A stretch of DNA of 64,000 nucleotides, taken from assembly GCF_947495315.1 (NCBI RefSeq), contig NZ_CANLYD010000002.1:124001-188000 (forward strand), given 5' to 3'. Shown here piece after piece: positions 16,488 to 24,265 of the stretch (positions within the stretch are counted from its first letter, which is position 1; each line of letters opens with the position of its first letter). The notes under the pieces are model-generated. The model did no database searches, was not told the origin of the DNA, and saw only the letters and a program-made list of their open reading frames with translations. Made by a program: the position numbers and the translations under genes. This stretch comes from an uncultured Aquimarina sp. GTDB lineage: Bacteria; Bacteroidota; Bacteroidia; Flavobacteriales; Flavobacteriaceae.

Positions 16488-17543
16488 ATGAACTCAAAAT
16501 ATTTGCTTGCCATAGTCTTATTACTAAGCCCTATTTTCTCTGTGTTTTCTCAAGAAAAGAAAACTTATAAAGTTAATACAATTGCTTTTTATAATGTTGA
16601 AAACCTTTTTGACACTGAAGATGATCCAATTACTTATGATGACGATCGAACACCAAACGGTAAGGATCATTGGACAGAAGAGATATATAAAGATAAGCTT
16701 AAAAACATGGCAAAGGTTATTTCTGAAATCGGTGCTGATGTAACAAAAAACACTCCTGCACTTCTTGGGGTTGCAGAAATAGAGAACAGAAAAGTATTAG
16801 AAGATCTAGCCAATGAACCCGTTCTTTTACCAAAAGATTATGGGATTGTACAATTCGATTCTCCGGACAGAAGAGGTATTGATGTTGCCTTGTTATATCA
16901 AAAATCCTTATTTAGACCCGTAAACACTAGTGTTCATGAACTATTAATTTATAACAACGGTGATGAAAAAAAACGTGTCTATACTAGAGATCAATTATTG
17001 GTCAGTGGATATCTTGATGGAGATTTAATACATGTAATTGTAAATCACTGGCCATCAAGAAGTGGTGGCGAAGCTCGTAGTCGTTATAAAAGAGAAAAAG
17101 CAGCAGCGTTGAATAAAAAGATTATTGATTCGCTTTTTGATATTGATCCTTATGCAAAAGTAATTACGATGGGAGACCTAAATGATGATCCTGATAATAA
17201 TAGTGTGAAAAAAGTACTTGCAGCTAAATCAGAAAAGGAAGATGTAAAGTTAAAAGGATTATACAATCCAATGTATAATATGTCTAAAAAAGGAATTGGT
17301 TCTCTTGCCTGGAGAGATAGCTGGAACCTTTTTGACCAGATTATTGTTTCTAAAGGTTTACTTGATAAAGATTATAGCACCTATAAATATTATAAAGCTG
17401 GGGTTTATAACAAAAATTACTTAACTAATCCTCGTGGTAGATATAAAGGGTATCCTTATAGAAGTTTTGCTAATGGTGCTTATACAGGAGGATATAGTGA
17501 CCACTTTCCGGTATATATATATTTAATTAAGGAAAATAAATAA
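16488..17543 (+). CDS. Secreted EEP (endonuclease/exonuclease/phosphatase) family protein
   Basis: A 351-residue EEP enzyme with signal peptide MNSKYLLAIVLLLSPIFSVFSQ, so it acts in the periplasm or outside the cell. Motifs: 'FYNVENLFDTEDDP', 'LGVAEIENR', 'RGIDVALLYQ', 'VNHWPSRSGG', 'MGDLNDDP', 'GGYSDHFPVY'; all catalytic residues are present. It is a clear paralogue of the gene at 8444, differing mainly by the signal peptide. It starts 125 bases from the divergent TonB receptor, a pairing common in Flavobacteria. A role in breaking down extracellular DNA or phosphoesters for import is plausible but inferred. Confidence 0.9.
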   Translation: MNSKYLLAIVLLLSPIFSVFSQEKKTYKVNTIAFYNVENLFDTEDDPITYDDDRTPNGKDHWTEEIYKDKLKNMAKVISEIGADVTKNTPALLGVAEIENRKVLEDLANEPVLLPKDYGIVQFDSPDRRGIDVALLYQKSLFRPVNTSVHELLIYNNGDEKKRVYTRDQLLVSGYLDGDLIHVIVNHWPSRSGGEARSRYKREKAAALNKKIIDSLFDIDPYAKVITMGDLNDDPDNNSVKKVLAAKSEKEDVKLKGLYNPMYNMSKKGIGSLAWRDSWNLFDQIIVSKGLLDKDYSTYKYYKAGVYNKNYLTNPRGRYKGYPYRSFANGAYTGGYSDHFPVYIYLIKENK

Positions 17544-17555
17544 ATTATAGAGCAT

Positions 17556-17587
17556 AAAAAAGGAGGCAAAATAGCCTCCTTTTTTTA
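17556..17587 (+). terminator. Rho-independent terminator after the secreted EEP gene
   Basis: Perfect hairpin AAAAAAGGAGGC / GCCTCCTTTTTT with a six-base loop (aaaata) and a T run. Confidence 0.85.
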
Positions 17588-17636
17588 TTTCTCTGGATTC
17601 AATAGCATTTCTATTGATCCAGATTTTCTCATTATA

Positions 17637-18065
17637 TTAATTACACGTCGACCCTGAAGCCTGTAATGCAGATACATAAGCTGAATAACCTATTTCAGTA
17701 TCAATTCCAGCAACAAAAGCATTTCCGTTAGATCCTTCACATATTTCAATACCAACTCCTTGGGCAGTACATGTTACACAAGTACCTGAAACATTTGCAG
17801 AACAATCCTCTGGTAAAGCATCTCTTTGTGCAGCATAAGCATCCGCTGATCCACAGTCACTTGCTCTGAAAGCGTCAATTGCATCTTTTAATGCCGAACA
17901 AGTAGCAGGAGTATCTTCTGCTTGCCAATCAGCAAACGCAGCATCAACATCTACTCTAAGCTCTTCTTCTACAGCATCACAGACAAAATCTACTACATCA
18001 TCTTCTCCACAAGAAGTGAATCCTAAAGCCATACTGAAAATGGCTACAATCATAAGTTTTTTCAT
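17637..18065 (-). CDS. Small cysteine-rich lipoprotein, function unknown
   Basis: A 142-residue protein with leader MKKLMIVAIFSMALGFTSC (lipobox C19); ATG 18065 is chosen because the upstream in-frame extension to 18122 lacks leader character. The mature part is acidic (GEDDVVDFVCDAVEEELRVDVDAAFADW) and has eight further cysteines spaced through its length, including 'GTCVTCTAQG'; they could form disulfides in the oxidising cell envelope. The central helix-like segment with a C-x(8-14)-C spacing suggests a small helical disulfide-bonded domain. I do not recognise a family. It lies downstream of the antiporter gene, on the same strand, with a 120-base gap containing a perfect inverted repeat. 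Confidence 0.75.
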   Translation of the reverse strand: MKKLMIVAIFSMALGFTSCGEDDVVDFVCDAVEEELRVDVDAAFADWQAEDTPATCSALKDAIDAFRASDCGSADAYAAQRDALPEDCSANVSGTCVTCTAQGVGIEICEGSNGNAFVAGIDTEIGYSAYVSALQASGSTCN

Positions 18066-18119
18066 AATTTGGGTTTTAAAATTTAAATTTTCAGATGGCG
18101 AATATAGAAGATTAATTTC

Positions 18120-18145
18120 CAATTAACAAAAAATTTTGTTAATTG
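18120..18145. repeat. Perfect 12-base-arm inverted repeat
   Basis: Arms CAATTAACAAAA and TTTTGTTAATTG separated by AA. It lies between the stop of the antiporter gene (18185) and the start of the Cys-rich lipoprotein (18065), both on the minus strand. It lacks a GC-rich stem, so it could be a weak terminator or, given its symmetry, a repressor operator for the lipoprotein gene. Confidence 0.55.
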
Positions 18146-18184
18146 TGTGTTTTTTGACGGAAAAATCCTGCCTTTTGTCGTTTT

Positions 18185-20020
18185 TTAGCTAACCTCTTCC
18201 ACATCTATTGGCTTACCAATATATACTAAAAAACTATCCTTGTTAATTTGTTCCATTTTTTCGCTATAAGCAGAAATAATTCTAATATTTCCATCCGGAT
18301 CTTTAATAAATAAAGGAATGATGTCTTTATCCTGTTTCGTAATCTTAATTAGAGAGTTATAATGATCTGCATCCTTAATTCTAATCTCTTGTATACCCGG
18401 ATATTTTTCTGCCAAATTCATTAAATTGCTATAATCATCCGTATGAGAAAACAAACCTTCGTTTGGATTATTTTCTGGATCGTTCATCTCTTCCGAACTC
18501 ACCAACCTAAAAGAACCGTTTTCTCCAAACTGATCTTTAAATTTATTAATCGAAAACTTATTTATATCGGTATTACCAGTCAGTGCCATTAAAAAACCAA
18601 TATCGTTTAGTTCTATGTTATTTGTTAATTGATCACTATATATACTTCCTTCTAAAGCTTCTAAGCCTAAAGCTTTCGCTTTCTTAATATTGTCACGATT
18701 ACTATCAACCAATACCACATGCCGTTGATTGTTTTTTAAATATGAAGCTATTAACCTAGAAACCTTTGAAGCTCCAATTATAAGAATCCCTTCGGATTTT
18801 GTTAGGAACACTCCTACCATTTTAGCAAACATTCTTGCTGTTGTTGCGTTTAGAAGTACTGTACCTAAAACTATCATAAAAACTAATGGAGTAATATATT
18901 CTGCTCCAGGTTCTCCATTCTTGGCAAGCTTTAATCCAAATAAAGAAGCAATCCCCGCAGCTACAATACCCCTTGGACCTACCCAGCTTATAAAAAGTTT
19001 TTCTGATAATTTAAGTCCTGAATTAATGGAACTTAGAAAAACCCCTAAAGGTCTAATAAAGAAAACAACAGATGCAAAAAGTAAAAGAGCATTCCAGTTA
19101 TAAATTAATTTTAAGTCTTCAATATTAATATTTGCCGCCAGAAGAATGAATAAAATAGAAATTAATAAAACGCTTAAAGATTCTTTAAAATATAATAGTT
19201 CTTCGATATTTGGTAACTTAGTATTACCTAATACCATACCCATTACTACTACAGAAAGTAAGCCAGATTCATGGGCAAAAACATCCGATAAAACGAAAAC
19301 ACCTAGAACGGTAGCCAATGTGAAAACATTAAGCAAATAATGTGGTATTACTTGTTTCTTAATTCCTAGAGCTAATGCATGGGCAAAAGCGAAACCAAAT
19401 GTAAAACCAAATAACACTATTTTTCCGAATTCAATAAGCGCTGTTTTAGTAAAAGCCTGTTCTTCTCCAACACTTATAAACTCAAAAACTAAAACAGCAA
19501 CCAAAGCTCCTATTGGATCTATAAGAATTCCTTCCCATTTTAATACTGCAGAAATGTCCTTTTTTAAAGGTATGTTTCTCAAAATAGGCGTAATCACTGT
19601 AGGACCTGTTACAATAATAAGAGAAGAGAATAAAAATGAAATTGGCCAGCTAAGGTCGAAAATAAAATGTGCGGCGAATCCAGCTCCAAAAAATGTCACC
19701 AAAACAGCAACTGTAATTAGCTTAAGAATTACTGGTCCAACATTAAGAATTTCATTCCTTCTTAGTGTTAATCCACCTTCAAACAGAATAATACCAATCG
19801 CTAAAGAAACAAAATAGAATAAACTCTCACCAGGAAACAGACCTTCTTCTCCATTGTAAATAGGTTGTATTAGTTTAGTTCCATCTCCTGTATATAATGT
19901 AGCTATCGGTCCTACTAAGAGTCCGATCAATATAAGAGGCAAAATTGCTGGAATCTTAAACTTCCAGGCGACCCATTGAGCTAAAATTCCTAAAATTATA
20001 ATACCGGCTAATTCTACCAT
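18185..20020 (-). CDS. CPA-family cation:proton antiporter with C-terminal TrkA-N (RCK) domain
   Basis: A 611-residue inner-membrane antiporter. About twelve hydrophobic segments fill residues 1-390, with 'ITGPTVITPILR' and 'GILIDPIGALVAVLVFEF' matching the core of Na+/H+ exchangers; the aspartate in 'DPIGA' is the expected ion-binding residue. From about residue 400 a Rossmann-like TrkA-N domain follows ('GILIIGASKVSRLIASYLKNN', 'VVLVDSNRDNIKKAKALG'), which binds nucleotide to gate transport. The family exports Na+ or K+ in exchange for protons. It is divergent from the universal stress/SulP pair, suggesting a joint role in Na+ and bicarbonate or sulfate balance (inference). Confidence 0.9.
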   Translation of the reverse strand: MVELAGIIILGILAQWVAWKFKIPAILPLILIGLLVGPIATLYTGDGTKLIQPIYNGEEGLFPGESLFYFVSLAIGIILFEGGLTLRRNEILNVGPVILKLITVAVLVTFFGAGFAAHFIFDLSWPISFLFSSLIIVTGPTVITPILRNIPLKKDISAVLKWEGILIDPIGALVAVLVFEFISVGEEQAFTKTALIEFGKIVLFGFTFGFAFAHALALGIKKQVIPHYLLNVFTLATVLGVFVLSDVFAHESGLLSVVVMGMVLGNTKLPNIEELLYFKESLSVLLISILFILLAANINIEDLKLIYNWNALLLFASVVFFIRPLGVFLSSINSGLKLSEKLFISWVGPRGIVAAGIASLFGLKLAKNGEPGAEYITPLVFMIVLGTVLLNATTARMFAKMVGVFLTKSEGILIIGASKVSRLIASYLKNNQRHVVLVDSNRDNIKKAKALGLEALEGSIYSDQLTNNIELNDIGFLMALTGNTDINKFSINKFKDQFGENGSFRLVSSEEMNDPENNPNEGLFSHTDDYSNLMNLAEKYPGIQEIRIKDADHYNSLIKITKQDKDIIPLFIKDPDGNIRIISAYSEKMEQINKDSFLVYIGKPIDVEEVS

Positions 20021-20148
20021 ATTCTTAACTTAATTATCTAAGAGCAGCAAAATATCGGAATTTTTTTAGAAATACGTGCCTCTTTATTGATTTTATACTT
20101 CCGAAAAATAACACTATATTCTGGCCTTAATTTTTAGATCATACAATA

Positions 20149-21006
20149 TTGAGCGAATTATCAGATCATAAATTTAAAACCATACTTATAGGACTGGCGT
20201 TCTCTCCAAACCTTAAGAACAATGTATACGAAGCCATGAGAATGGTAGATTTTTTTGATTCTAAACTGATACTTGTTCATGTAGGATCAAAGACAAAGGA
20301 AAAAGAAGTTGCTATTAAAGAGCTAATTTCAGGCTTTTCTGACGATACAGAAAAAGTAAAAATCATTTGGCGTGAAGGGGATCCTGTAGATGTTATTATA
20401 AAAACTGCCAATGAGAACAAAGCGGACCTTATAATGCTTGGAGCGACGCCAAGAGAGGACTTTCTAAAATTTTATATTGGATCTATTGCCAGAAAAATAA
20501 CCCGAAATGCAAATTGCTCTGTGTTATTACTTATAAAACCTTCTGAGGATCTTAGACCTTGCCATCATGTAGTTGTTAATGGATTAAAAGATCATAAAAC
20601 GAAACAAACAATTCTTGCAGCTTTTGAGGTTTCCCAAAACCTTGGGGCACAACAATTAACCGTTGTAGAAGAAATATCTCAGCAAGAAGTACAAGTAGTA
20701 GTTCAAGACGATAAATCACTGTTAAAAGCTATAAAAAGAAAAGAGCAAATAACAAAAAAAGAACATCTTAGGGTTCAGGATATTCTGAATGAAGTTCCTG
20801 AAGAATTCAAGTCCGGCATACACATCAAAACTCAGCCTATATTTGGAAAAAGAGGATATTCTATAGGTCACTATGCCCGTGTTAAAGGTGCGGATTTGCT
20901 GATAATGAATGCTCCAGGAAAAACAACATTCTGGGATCGTATTTTTCCTCATGACCTTGAGCATATTTTAGCCGAGCTACCAACCGATGTGTTAATTATT
21001 AGATAA
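20149..21006 (+). CDS. Tandem-domain universal stress protein (UspA family)
   Basis: A 285-residue protein with two Usp domains (about 1-135 and 140-285). The first shows 'IKTANENKADLIMLGATPREDFLKFYIGSIARKITRNANCSVLLL', the ATP-binding type G-x2-G-x9-G-(S) neighbourhood in a modified form; the second has 'RVKGADLLIMNAPGKTTFWDRIFPHDLEHILAELPTDVLII'. The start is TTG at 20149: no in-frame ATG or GTG lies upstream before the stop at 20128-20130, and the next ATG is inside the first domain. The stop codon directly abuts the SulP ATG at 21007, so the two are cotranscribed and probably act together. Confidence 0.85.
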   Translation: MSELSDHKFKTILIGLAFSPNLKNNVYEAMRMVDFFDSKLILVHVGSKTKEKEVAIKELISGFSDDTEKVKIIWREGDPVDVIIKTANENKADLIMLGATPREDFLKFYIGSIARKITRNANCSVLLLIKPSEDLRPCHHVVVNGLKDHKTKQTILAAFEVSQNLGAQQLTVVEEISQQEVQVVVQDDKSLLKAIKRKEQITKKEHLRVQDILNEVPEEFKSGIHIKTQPIFGKRGYSIGHYARVKGADLLIMNAPGKTTFWDRIFPHDLEHILAELPTDVLIIR

Positions 21007-23265
21007 ATGAAAAGCATTAAAACTAATGCATCTGGGTTTTTATCCAGCTTGCCAAAAAATATTTTTTCCGGTTTTGTGGTTTCTTTAATTGCCTTACCTC
21101 TTGGACTAGGATTGGCCTTAGCATCAGAAGCTCCTCCAATATCAGGAATAATCGCTGCTATTGTTGGAGGAATCATAGTATCAGTTTTTGGCGGTTCTAA
21201 TGTAACAATAGCTGGTCCCGGAAATGGATTGGTAGTTGTTTTGTTAGGCGCAATCACTACTTTGGCTGATGGAGATTTATATCAAGGATATCTTTTTACA
21301 CTTGCTGCAATTATCTGTTCTGGTGTTTTAATGATTCTTATTGGATTATTGCGTTTAGGAATATTGGGCGATTTCTTTCCTTCTTCGGCAATTCAGGGTA
21401 TGTTAGCGGCTATCGGTATTAGTATTTTTGCAAAACAATTTCATGTAATGTTAGCTAATACAGGCGCAAAAGGGGATACTATTTCTCTTCTTATGGATAT
21501 TCCTAATAGTATCGTCTCCTTATTTTCTCCAGAATTTTATCATCTTGTAATTGCCGCAGCTGTTGGAATCATTAGTTTATTGATTATGATTTTTTATGGT
21601 AAAATTCGAAACAAATACTTTCAGTTGGTTCCAGCGCCTATGTGGATTGTTTTGTTAGTAATTGGTCTAAGTTATTACTACGAGTTTTTTTCATCCGAAA
21701 CGTATCCAATAAACGATTCACTTCTTGTTCAGATTCCTAATAAAGTGTTTTCTAGTTTTCCTTCTCCTGATTTTTCATCAGTATTTCAGCTTAAGTTTAT
21801 TGGGGTTGTAGTAGCAATTACATTAATTTCTAGTATAGAATCTTTATTAAGTATTAAGGCTGTTGACAAGCTTGACCCAGAGAAAAGAAGGTCTAATACG
21901 AATAAAGACCTTACAGCATTAGGAATAGCCTCAATTGCCAGTGGTTTTATTGGAGGATTAAATGTAGTAACCGTTATTGCCAGAAGTTCTGTAAATGTAA
22001 ACAATGGAGGTAGTAATCGATCTGCTAATTTTTTCCACTCAGTATTCTTACTATTATTTGTTGTATTGTTTCAGGATCAGTTAAGTAGAATTCCACTTAC
22101 TGCATTAGCTGCAATTTTAGTGTATACTGGATATAAACTAGCTGCACCAAGAAACCTAAAAGATGCAGCAAAAATTGGTAAAGAACAATTCATTATTTTT
22201 TCTGCTACCATCATTGGTACAATCACTACAAACTTAATCAGCGGTATTTTTATTGGAATTTTTACCACTTTACTAATCCATTTTATACTAAATAAAAGCG
22301 TTATGCTTTTTGCTAGAAATCTATTTAAACCTAATGTTCTTATGTTTAAAGAAGAGGTGAACGGAACTTATTTCGTAGGTGTAAAGAACTTTTCGAGTTT
22401 TCTTAATTATTATAGATTAAAAGGAACCTTAGATTCAATTCCAGAAGATAGTGATGTTGTAGTAGATTTTTCATATTGCGATTTTGTCGATTATACCGTA
22501 CAGGAAAGTCTTTTTGGCTATCAAGAAACCTTTCTAAGAAAAGGAGGTTCTTTTGAAGTTACTGGCCTTGATAAACATGGCACTGCCTCAGAACATCCGC
22601 TTGCCGTAAGAAGCCTGGTCTCTATTTCCAGAAAGTTTAAAATTGGTACAAATCTCACCAAAAGACAAGAAGATTTACAAAAAATTGCTGACGATTTCTC
22701 CTGGAATTACAGTCCAAAAAAACAAGAAGATACTACTGCTCTAAATAATTTTCTGTTTTTCAAAGTAAAAAAAGTAAAATACATTTACAACAACATATTT
22801 AATAATGATTCTTCGGTAGAAATTTCAGACGTTGAGTTTTCTGAAGGTGAATTTATTGCCAGAAAAAATAGTAGAACAACTATTTTGACCATTCACCTCA
22901 AAAAAGAAATTCCAGTGTTTACTTTGGATCGAGAAGGTTTTATAGAATTTGTCTATAAAATTGCAGGATTTAAGGATATTTTGATAGAAGATCACCCAGA
23001 TTTTTCCAAACGCTTTTTTCTTTTAGGAGAACATACTGAAAAAATTAAACTGTTCTTTACCGACGAATTAGTGCTGTTTTTTGAGAGTAATCCTTACTAT
23101 CATATCGAGTCTAATGGTAATACGCTGTTATTAATGCGAAAAGAACGTGTTGCTAGTGTTAAGGAAATTAAGGCCCTATTAGATTATGGAATTCGATTAG
23201 AGAAAGTTATATCACAGATCGATTTTGATGAAATATTGTTAAAAAGTCTACAAATTAAATCCTGA
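21007..23265 (+). CDS. SulP family anion transporter with a STAS-like domain and a long C-terminal extension
   Basis: A 752-residue transporter. Residues 1-430 carry the SulP membrane core ('FVVSLIALPLGLGLALASEAPP' and 'VFGGSNVTIAGPGNGLVVVLLGAI' are signatures). A STAS-like segment follows ('DSDVVVDFSYCDFVDYTVQESL', near 480-540). About 200 further residues form an extra soluble domain that I do not recognise. SulP proteins move bicarbonate, sulfate or other anions, often with Na+. The tight coupling to a universal stress protein and the nearby divergent Na+/H+ antiporter favour Na+-coupled bicarbonate or sulfate uptake, but the substrate is not readable. Confidence 0.9.
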   Translation: MKSIKTNASGFLSSLPKNIFSGFVVSLIALPLGLGLALASEAPPISGIIAAIVGGIIVSVFGGSNVTIAGPGNGLVVVLLGAITTLADGDLYQGYLFTLAAIICSGVLMILIGLLRLGILGDFFPSSAIQGMLAAIGISIFAKQFHVMLANTGAKGDTISLLMDIPNSIVSLFSPEFYHLVIAAAVGIISLLIMIFYGKIRNKYFQLVPAPMWIVLLVIGLSYYYEFFSSETYPINDSLLVQIPNKVFSSFPSPDFSSVFQLKFIGVVVAITLISSIESLLSIKAVDKLDPEKRRSNTNKDLTALGIASIASGFIGGLNVVTVIARSSVNVNNGGSNRSANFFHSVFLLLFVVLFQDQLSRIPLTALAAILVYTGYKLAAPRNLKDAAKIGKEQFIIFSATIIGTITTNLISGIFIGIFTTLLIHFILNKSVMLFARNLFKPNVLMFKEEVNGTYFVGVKNFSSFLNYYRLKGTLDSIPEDSDVVVDFSYCDFVDYTVQESLFGYQETFLRKGGSFEVTGLDKHGTASEHPLAVRSLVSISRKFKIGTNLTKRQEDLQKIADDFSWNYSPKKQEDTTALNNFLFFKVKKVKYIYNNIFNNDSSVEISDVEFSEGEFIARKNSRTTILTIHLKKEIPVFTLDREGFIEFVYKIAGFKDILIEDHPDFSKRFFLLGEHTEKIKLFFTDELVLFFESNPYYHIESNGNTLLLMRKERVASVKEIKALLDYGIRLEKVISQIDFDEILLKSLQIKS

Positions 23266-23397
23266 TCCTTTACATTTTTTCTATTTTGCAAAGATTTTTA
23301 TTCAATTATGAAACGAACCAATAGAAAACTTTTGATTTTCATCGAAAAGAATTACTTGGAGCGTTTCATGCGACATCTAAAACAATAGTATTAACAC

Positions 23398-24258
23398 ATG
23401 AAATTACACGCAGTAAAGGCAGGAAACTTTAAACTTGATGGCGGAGCTATGTTCGGTGTCGTTCCTAAAGTTTTATGGAATAAAACGAATCCAGCCGATG
23501 CCAATAACCTGATTGATATTGCTGCCAGATGCCTATTGATAGAAGATGGAGAACGTTTAATTTTGATTGACACAGGAATGGGAAATAAGCAATCAGACAA
23601 ATTTTTTGGTTATTATTCTCTTTGGGGTGATGATAATTTAGATACATCTCTAAAAGAGAAAGGGTTTCATAGAGATGATGTTACAGATGTTTTTGTTACC
23701 CATTTGCATTTTGATCATTGTGGTGGTGTCGTGCAATGGAATAACAACAAAACAGGATATGAGCTAGCCTTTAAAAATGCTAAAATCTGGAGTAACGAAA
23801 ATCATTGGAAATGGGCCACAGAACCTAATGCCAGAGAAAAAGCATCTTTCTTAAAAGAAAACATTCTTCCTATTCAGGAAAGCGGACACCTTAACTTCAT
23901 TTCCAGAACAGGAGAAACATTCCAGAAAAATACTGAATTGGGATTTGGCGTACTATTTGTAGATGGTCATACAGAAAAACAAATGATCCCTCATATAAAA
24001 TATAAAGAAAAAACAATCGTGTTTATGGCAGACCTTTTGCCTACAGCCGGTCATGTTCCATTACCATATGTAATGGGATATGATACCAGACCATTATTAA
24101 CATTACCTGAAAAAAAATTATTTTTGGAAAATGCGGCCACAAATAATTGGTACTTGTTTATGGAACACGATGCACATAATGAGATTATAACCGTACAACA
24201 AACCGAAAAAGGTGTACGATACAAAGAAACTTTTACTTGTAATGAAATATTTAATTAA
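23398..24258 (+). CDS. MBL-fold metallo-hydrolase
   Basis: A 286-residue metallo-beta-lactamase-fold enzyme. The metal motif HxHxDH is seen as 'THLHFDHCGG' (about residues 101-110); further ligands are in 'FVDGHTEKQ' and 'MEHDAHNE'. There is no signal peptide, so it is cytosolic. The pattern resembles quorum-lactonase/hydrolase-like MBL proteins ('LLIEDGERLILIDTGMGNKQ'), yet substrate cannot be told. It ends just before the subtilase lipoprotein start at 24266 and is likely cotranscribed with it. Confidence 0.88.
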   Translation: MKLHAVKAGNFKLDGGAMFGVVPKVLWNKTNPADANNLIDIAARCLLIEDGERLILIDTGMGNKQSDKFFGYYSLWGDDNLDTSLKEKGFHRDDVTDVFVTHLHFDHCGGVVQWNNNKTGYELAFKNAKIWSNENHWKWATEPNAREKASFLKENILPIQESGHLNFISRTGETFQKNTELGFGVLFVDGHTEKQMIPHIKYKEKTIVFMADLLPTAGHVPLPYVMGYDTRPLLTLPEKKLFLENAATNNWYLFMEHDAHNEIITVQQTEKGVRYKETFTCNEIFN

Positions 24259-24265
24259 TAATGCT

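Noticed and set aside
23308..23388. 26-codon open frame (MKRTNRKLLIFIEKNY...) before the MBL gene, preceded by a TATTTTG-like box
   Set aside because: Too short to support without conservation data; the box lacks one T of TAnnTTTG. It may be part of the MBL gene leader.
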